This document shows, in pieces, positions 57,595 through 64,000 of a stretch of 64,000 nucleotides of DNA. This stretch comes from Sequoia sempervirens (lineage: Eukaryota; Streptophyta; Pinopsida; Cupressales; Cupressaceae). Location: contig VDFB02270651.1 of NCBI GenBank assembly GCA_007258455.2, positions 489,498,711-489,562,710 of the forward strand, written 5' to 3'. The translations under genes and the position numbers were made by a program. Within the stretch, counting starts at the first letter, position 1, and each line of letters opens with the position of its first letter. Below the pieces are notes generated by a model. That model ran no database searches, was not told where the DNA came from, and was given only the letters and a program-made list of their open reading frames with translations.

Positions 57595-59060
57595 TGATCT
57601 GATTAGGATCTAGACTAATTGCATTTGAATGCTTAACGTTTGAAAATCATGTAATCCAAATTACATAAACAAAATTAACACATTAACATGTGAATTAAGC
57701 AGAAATACAATTCATGCATACATTATTGAAATTATGCATTAAAAACTGAAGGTGAAAAGAATGAAATTGAGACGGAAGAAGAGACAGAGAGAGTGGAAAT
57801 GATCTGATAATGGAGTTCACCACAAACGTGACTACGTCTCTGAGTCCGCTCCAATAGAGTGAGACTGAGCCGATTAATCTCCAAAAATAGAATTACAATT
57901 GCACCAAGAGCACTTCGGCAGCATGACAATACTCTGAGTTACAAAAAGGCTCAAAATAATCTCCTTAGAAAAATATCCCTATTCCTCTAATTCAAAACTT
58001 CACCACCTGGACTTGAAAATTCTGCTTAACTCCTAAGAGCATACCTTCCCCCTTTTATACACAAAATATTCCCAAATTGGTGAAAAACCAATTGATTTGG
58101 GAATTTCAACTTAATCCCCCTTATCAAAACAAATCCCCTAAAAAATAATAATAATTAAATGGTTTCTATGCCCTGTCACATATTACATTTTGGCTTTTCC
58201 TGTTTGCATAAGTTACAACTAATCCTTTTAAAAGGATTATTGTTTTACAACTTGCAGGGAATTTATTAAATTAAGGAGTATTTCATTTCCAAATTTCCAC
58301 AAAAGCATCCAATGCCACTTGTATTTTAAAACCATACAATATACAATGTTGGTTTGAAATTCTCATTTAAAATAGGGGATGAGTTTGGTTACGGGCTATT
58401 TACATCCCTTTAAAATAGGGATCAATTTGTTTTCCCTAAAAAAAAGGTAGCCTAAAAAATACCATGATTTTTTTTTTAAAATAATGGTGATCCCCTTTCA
58501 TAGGGAGGGCCACGTTTTTTTCTTAAGCAAGTGATTTAATTATTAAAATGGAGGGCATGGTTGTTATTAATTTATTTATTTTATATATATATATTTTTAA
58601 ATAAAGCCATGTCCAACAAATTTCCGCCACGTGTAACTTCAGGAAGGCACCATGTGTCACCTCATGATTCATCCATGTCAGCATGATGATGTCATTTTGA
58701 CGTCATCATTGTATGTTCAAGTCAACCTAGTCAACCACAAGCTTTGACCTTCCATATCTTGCACATACAAGCTCCGATTTGCACAGAACAAACACCGTCA
58801 GAAAGATCTTGCTGAGCTCTTTGCGTTGATATCAATTTTGACCACTTTTGGTGACATCAAATTTTGACCTTTTTTCTTGCCTTGGGCCCTGAGTTGACCA
58901 ATTGTTGACTGAACTTTGAACGACAATAACTTGGGTTCTGTGGCTTTGTTTGACTCCATTCAAGTTGCTCTAGAATCAGGACATCGAGCTCTTTCTGATG
59001 GTGCTGAAATTTTTAGTATTGAAGATTCTTCAATTTTTAGTGAAAATATCCTCCGGATTA
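57595..59060 (-). repeat. 3' LTR of element B (left in window)
   Basis: Matches 17282-18779 and shares its diagnostic bases (AAATGATCTG, CTACGTCTC, GTCCGCTCC). Confidence 0.85.
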
Positions 59061-59137
59061 GGCCTCCCCACTGGAGAACTTTTGGACCTTCAAAAGTGAC
59101 ATTTATATTGACATTAGGTGAGGACTTGGCCTCCCCA
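59061..59137 (-). promoter_or_regulatory. duplicated polypurine tract of element B
   Basis: TGGGGAGGCC on the minus strand at 59061-59070 and 59128-59137, the same 67-base spacing as in copy A. Confidence 0.65.
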
Positions 59138-59606
59138 CTTGTCCTATATCCTCTATACATCTGTATACATGGCTCAAAATCACAATGAAGACTGCAACAA
59201 TATTGTTGAACATAAACATCACTTTATCACTTCCATAAGCATCTACATCAACTGTTGTAGCCACTAACCAACAAATATTGACTAGCATCAAGCTGAACAA
59301 TAATGCAGAGATGAAAGAGAATAAATCAACAACATATCGATCTATTGCAATAGAAACATTTTTACCCAAGGATCTATCAATGCTTTCAATCACCATTCCC
59401 TCATGCTATACTGTGGGTGCATCCCATGACATTTGACCCTGGTTAGCTACTCCAAGTTCCTGTCTAGAACCACCTTTGTTGACATACATAAGAGTTAAAT
59501 CTTTACTTGCATTAATCACCCTCTTTAATTGCCCTGTATTTGTAAAAGAACGATCAGTCTTAGTCTTGTGAGAATGTACAATATACTGAATGCCATCCTT
59601 AAACAA
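59103..59606 (-). pseudogene. post-protease frames with two hydrophobic segments, copy B
   Basis: The minus-strand frames 59606-59406 and 59396-59103 are continuous apart from one stop. The first (..YIVHSHKTKTDRSF..KRVINASKDLTLM..) is the usual sequence between protease and reverse transcriptase in this gag-pol group. The second starts MVIESIDRSLGKN and has hydrophobic stretches DLFSFISALLFSLMLVN and MFMFNNIVAVFIVILS. Reverse transcriptase is absent. Only substitutions separate this from copy A. Confidence 0.45.
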
Positions 59607-59642
59607 ATGATAATGATTCTTTTCCCCATAGAAAATAGCTTT

Positions 59643-60083
59643 CTAATCATAAATATAAGGGCTACCCAACACTATCCCATAGATATCTAGTGGAACCACA
59701 TGAAACTGTACTTCATCCACAAACTTGCTAGTGATTGTGAATCTCAAAGTGCATTGTCTTGTTACTTGCAAATTATCATTCTCCCAAATCCAACCTAGTG
59801 GATAAGGTTTCTTATGTTGTGTAGTTTTCAATCGCACGTTTCTTACAACATCTTCAGAAATTAAGTTAACTTGAGAACCACTATCTATGAGTGCATCAAT
59901 TTTAATGTTCTTAGCAACAACCCTTAAATGAAAAAGCTCATTCCTTTTCTTATCTTCAGAGGCATCATTAACTTTAGAAGTAGAAGCACAACTATCAAAG
60001 GAAACACTGAAATTAGGATCTTTACCTTTCATACCCATAGTTGTTATCTTAGTTTCATCATCAGAATTAGAACCAAGATCCAT
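59643..60083 (-). pseudogene. retroviral-type aspartic protease of element B
   Basis: 146 residues, aligned without gaps to 19362-19802. The catalytic D-S-G (IDALIDSGSQVNLIS) and the closing GIVLGSPYIYD are kept, and the frame ends at the same TAG. Substitutions such as RNVRLKTTQ for RNMGLKNTQ show independent decay. Confidence 0.85.
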
Positions 60084-61118
60084 AACAACATTTGTGGCTT
60101 TCTCCTTACCCTTCTGTTTCTAGTTTTGTCTTTGAGCCCACTTAGGCTTCAATTCAAGATGCAACTTCCAACAGCGATCTTCATCATGACCCTTCTTGTC
60201 ACAATGAGAGCAAGAAAAATTGTCATCCTTCTTGACTGTAGTTGTCTTCTTTCCTTTCCCTATCTTTGAATTCTTAGAAGATTTCTTTACAAAGTTATCA
60301 TTATCAATGAAAGAACCCCTTCCCCTTGACTCTAAGTGTGTAGCTTGAACAGACACTTCATCCAATTTACAAGGGTTTAATACCAAAATGGAATGTCTAA
60401 GATATGAATGAAGACCTCCTATGTACTTTAACAAAGTATCCTAGATGTACAAAGGTACATTTAATGCAATTTCCTTCTTTCTGAATTCATGGGTGTACTC
60501 TTGGACAGTCTGACCTTTCCCTTGTTTAAACACTTGCCAATTCATCATTAATTGTTGCATGTGACCTAAGGGATATAATTTCTTTTTAAGATAATTAATA
60601 AATTCTGACCAAGACAAATTGACTTTACCATGTTGGGAGATTTATGCTCTAGTCCTACTCTCCCACCAAGTTAGAGTTGTACCCCCTAACCAAAGAGTGG
60701 GAAGTTGGATCTTATCAACATCATCTACGAGGTTTTGGACTCTACAATAGACTTCAACCTGATGAATCCAATCATGTAGTTTTTTAGCATCTAATTCACC
60801 ATAATATTTTGGTAAGTCAAATTTTACATCCAACTTAATTTTGGGCTTATTTACACCCTTAAAAGGATTACCAGAAAGAGAATGTGTAGAAGAAGAAGGA
60901 GAATGAGGAGGAGGAGTAGAAGGAGGAGATTTTGGGGGTTCATCACCACCTCTTGATTTCTTCTTCTTGCTTTTACTGTTTCCATGATCTTCTTCACGTT
61001 TCATGCGTTCTTCCCTTTCTTTGAGTAGAATCTCCAATGCAGCTTTCATCTGCCAAAAAGCTCTTTGAAACTCTTGCTCACCGAGCTCTTTAGGTACCTC
61101 CATTCCAAACACAGACAT
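60084..61118 (-). pseudogene. gag polyprotein of element B, several stops
   Basis: ATG at 61118 opens MSVFGMEVPKEL, a charged coiled segment with LLKEREERMKREE, a Pro/Ser-rich linker, then DVKFDLPKYYGELDAKKL to ESRTRA and a TAA (60642) shared with copy A. The next part is intact through GQTVQEYTHEFRKK, with a TAG before DTLLKYIGGLHSYLRHS (frame 60434-60120). The zinc knuckle reads C-X2-C-X4-H-X4-C and is intact (..CSHCDKKGHDEDRCW..). This copy is better preserved than A over the gag core. Confidence 0.85.
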
Positions 61119-61237
61119 CTTTGAAAAAATTCTTCATTTCCCGATCTCAGGATTAAATTCCTCAAGCTTGCCTTTGCCCTTCTAAATTCTATATCTTGTT
61201 AGCATTCAAAATTAACTGCAATAATAATCACCAAAAT

Positions 61238-61248
61238 CTCTAATACCA
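61238..61248 (-). promoter_or_regulatory. primer binding site of element B
   Basis: TGGTATTAGAG on the minus strand beside the right LTR, identical to 20951-20961. Confidence 0.85.
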
Positions 61249-61249
61249 C

Positions 61250-62743
61250 TCGATCTAATTAGGATCTAGACTAATTGCATTTGAATGCTTAACGTTTGCA
61301 AATTATGTAATCTAAATTACATAAACAAAATTAACACATTAACATGTGAATTAAGTAGAAATACAATTCATGCATACATTATTGAAATTATGCATTAAAA
61401 ACTGAAGGTGAAAAGAATGAAATTGAGATGGAAGAAGAGAGAGAGAGTGCAAACGATCTGATAACGGAGTTCACCACAAATGTGACTACATCTCTGGGTC
61501 CACTCCAATAGAGTGAGACTGATCTGATTAATCTCCAAAAACAGAATTAGAATTGCACCAAGAGCACTTCGGCAGCATGACAGTACTTCAACTTAGAAAA
61601 AGGCTCAAAATAATCTCCTTAGAAAAATCTCCCTATTCCTCTAATTCAATACTTCACCACCTGGACTTGAAAATTCTGCTTAACTCCTAAGAGCATACCT
61701 TCCCCCTTTTATACACAAAATATTCCCAAATTGGTGAAAAACCAACTAATTTGGGAATTTCAACTTAATCCCCCTTACATAGTAAATATTTTGGAAAAAT
61801 CCCCCTTATCAAAAAAGATCCCCTAAATAAAAAATAATTAAATGGTTTCTATGCACTGTCACATATTACATTCGAGCTTTTCCTGTTTCCATAAGTTACA
61901 ACTAATCCTTTTAAAAGGATTATTGTTTTACAACTTGGAGGGAATTTATTAAATTAAGGAGTATTTTGTTTCCAAATTTCCACAAAACCATCCAATGCCA
62001 CTTGTATTTTAAAACCATACAATATACAATGTTGGTTTGAAATTCTCATTTAAAATAGGGGATGAGTTTGGTTACGGGCTATTTACATCCCTTAAAAATA
62101 GGGATCAATTTGTTTTCCCTAAAAAAAAGGTAGCCTAAAAGATAGCATGATTTTTTTTTTTAAATAATGGCGATCCCCTTTTATAGGGAGGGCCACGTTT
62201 TTTTCTTAAGCAAGTGATTTAATTCTTAAAATGGAGGGCATGGCTGTTATTAATTTATTTACTTTATATATATATATTTTAAATAAAGCCATGTCCAACA
62301 AATTGCTGCCACGTGTAACTTCGGGAAGGAACCATGTGTCACCTCCTGATTCATCCATGTCAGCATGATGACATCATGCTGACGTCATCATTGTACATTC
62401 AAGTCAACCTAGTCAACCACAAGCTTTGACCTTCCATATCTTGCACATACAAGCTCCGATTTGCACAGAACGAACACCGTCGAAAATCTCTTGCCGAGCT
62501 CTTTGCGTTGATATCAATTTTGACCACTTTTGGTGGCATCAAATTTTGACCTTTTTTTCTTGCCCTGGGCCTTGAGTTGACCAATTGTTGACTGGACTTT
62601 GACTGGCAATAACTTGGGCTCTGTAGCTCTGTTTGACTCCATTCAAGTTGCTCTGGAATCAGGACATCGAGGTCTTTTTTATGGTGCTGAGATTTGGAGT
62701 ATTGGAGATTCTTCAATTTTTAGTGAAAATATCCCCCGGATCA
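61250..62743 (-). repeat. 5' LTR of element B (right in window)
   Basis: Matches 20964-22462 and shares its diagnostic bases (AAACGATCTG, CTACATCTC, GTCCACTCC). Confidence 0.85.
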
Positions 62744-62748
62744 ATTAA

Positions 62749-63504
62749 GTACATCTAAAATGAGAATGGAAAGTAACACATGATATGAAAAATAAGTATA
62801 AGACTCCATGAAAGCTCCAAGCTCCTAAGATAAACCTACGTAGTAACTTTACTCAAATTGTGGATGATAAATGCAAAGGAAAGAGGGTGTATTTATAGGG
62901 TTTATCAAGCATTTTGTGAGGTGGCACCTATCAACAATCTATATTATATTCCCCTTCAAGAGATAAATTGGTGAATGTGGGGATGTTAAAATGAAATGTT
63001 GGAATGAGGTGATTTTTTTATGATTATGATGATGATCCAACATTGATTCAGTGAGATTTTGATGTCGGAGACGATTTATCTCTCGAAAGGTCATTGCAAG
63101 CACTTGCTTTGAATAGCATGTTGATTAATTACCACTCCTTTTTGGTAAAAATGAGAGATAAATCCCACCATAATTCCCTCCATTTTACCCTTGAAGAGGT
63201 AAAAAGTGATAAAATGGAATTCATTTGCACATTTGGAGTTTGGAGAAGTTGAAGAGTGGAGAGCTTAGAGGAAGATGGTGATCCCATACCATAAGCGTCG
63301 TTTCGAGCGTCTTCGCCAACCTGATCAACTGGCTACCTCTAGACCTATGGTACAATTTATGAGAAACCTCTTTGTCAGTCATTTTCTTTCCTTTTAGAAG
63401 CATTTTGAACATCATAGATAGATGTTGTAGCTTATTAGATGTCATTTATGCACTTTTAGGTGATGTTTTTGTCATTTTTGAGTGTTTTTTAGCATGTTTA
63501 AGAG
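62749..63504 (+). other. leader and possible PMD first exon, copy B
   Basis: Matches 22468-23223. ATG near 63275 opens MVIPYHKRRFERL, the counterpart of the frame at 22992. The PMD core would lie beyond the window. Confidence 0.4.
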
Positions 63505-63910
63505 TTTTGGTGCCTTTGGGGTCCTAAATGGTGCCTCTTGGAAGCTTCAAAATCAACTTTTCATGTGTTTTAAGAGTTTTGGTGCCTTTGGGGTCCCAGA
63601 TGGTACATCTTGCAAGGTTGAAAATGCTTGTTTTTGGGTATTTTTAGAGTTTTGGGGCCTTTGGGGTCCCAAATGGCACCTCTTTCAAGCTTGAAAATTC
63701 AAGTCTTTGGCCTCCAACAATATTTTGGCACCTTTGGGATCCCAAGTGGAAACTCTTGTAAGGGTGAAATCAATGTTTTGATATTCCAAACACTATTTTG
63801 GTGCCTTTGGGGTACCAAATGGCACCTCTTCTAAGCCTTGAAAACCTTGTTTTGAGTTGCCAACTCTATTTTGACGCCTTTGGGGTCCCAAATGGTGCCT
63901 CTTGTTGCCT
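63505..63910 (+). repeat. six-unit tandem repeat, 73-bp period, copy B
   Basis: Units start at 63505, 63577, 63650, 63723, 63796 and 63869 (spacings 72, 73, 73, 73, 73), the same phase and count as in copy A, so the array existed before duplication and has not changed unit number since. Confidence 0.9.
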
Positions 63911-64000
63911 TGGAAGTTTTTCATATTTGTTGATTTGAGGTGGTTTAGCTTGTCATTTTACCCATTTTGTGGGGTGTGATTAAGGAAATCCCTCAGGGTG

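Larger units (their letters stand above)
57595..62743 (-). mobile_element. complete non-autonomous gag-protease LTR retrotransposon, copy B
   Basis: Left LTR 57595-59060, right LTR 61250-62743, flanked by ATTAA at 57590-57594 and 62744-62748, as in copy A. The interior again has only gag, zinc knuckle, protease and the two-hydrophobic-segment frame. Primer binding site and polypurine tracts are at the expected ends. The right LTR start has TC where TG is expected. The left LTR lacks about 26 bases present in the other three LTRs (near 58110). Confidence 0.9.
49180..64000 (+). repeat. segmental duplication, copy B (continues past the window)
   Basis: Collinear with 11175-23719. It lacks the A-only segment at 13333-14178 and has 3.08 kb (52886-55968) that A lacks. 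Otherwise the order of elements, including the nested LTR element and its target duplication, is the same. Confidence 0.9.

Noticed and set aside
58916..59188. 90-residue plus-strand frame across the LTR/interior boundary of element B
   Set aside because: It spans the LTR and polypurine tract in antisense, and the equivalent in A is interrupted.
17282..62743. Elements A and B as two independent insertions
   Set aside because: Same target duplication, same flanks and left-with-left LTR grouping show one insertion later duplicated.

Overview
This is nuclear DNA from a land plant. It is AT-rich, it has no recognisable bacterial gene organisation, and nearly everything identifiable is a decayed transposable element: LTR retrotransposons of Ty3/gypsy type, LTRs that look like Ty1/copia, L1-type LINE pieces, a plant mobile domain (PMD) pseudogene and small inverted-repeat elements. 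The density and age of the LTR debris suggest a large repeat-rich genome, possibly a gymnosperm. That last point is inference; no species-diagnostic gene is present. I found no intact host gene, rRNA, tRNA or CRISPR array.

Layout. 1-6.1 kb is the 3' part of a gag/protease LTR element, here called family W, ending in a 1.4 kb LTR. 6.07-8.76 kb is a LINE on the minus strand. 8.75-11.5 kb is gypsy debris with a gag and two LTR copies. 11.2-23.7 kb is duplication copy A: a LINE RNase H remnant, a W LTR remnant, a complete 5.18 kb non-autonomous LTR element (17282-22462) and a 73-bp tandem array. A 45-bp array and a decayed PMD gene follow at 23.9-25.8 kb. 26-33 kb holds small repeats and a minus-strand gypsy element with a clear primer binding site, broken by a W LTR fragment. 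33-38 kb is very AT-rich with a (TA)n tract and a probable copia-like LTR. 38.3-45.3 kb is a second W element with LTRs at both ends, protease and G-patch remnants but no reverse transcriptase. 46.6-47.4 kb is a non-autonomous inverted-repeat DNA element. 48.0-49.5 kb is a gypsy integrase fragment, polypurine tract and LTR. 49.1-64.0 kb is duplication copy B, which runs off the window.

The main result is structural. Copies A and B are one segmental duplication about 40 kb apart. Each contains the same LTR element flanked by the same ATTAA target duplication, and left LTRs match left LTRs while right match right, so the element inserted before the block was duplicated. That element encodes only gag and a protease; where reverse transcriptase and integrase are expected there is a short reading frame with two hydrophobic segments. 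W-family LTRs carry recurrent long hairpins (best case 14 of 15 arm bases paired) at a conserved position. The 73-bp array also carries a hairpin in most units. Several elements carry a duplicated polypurine tract.
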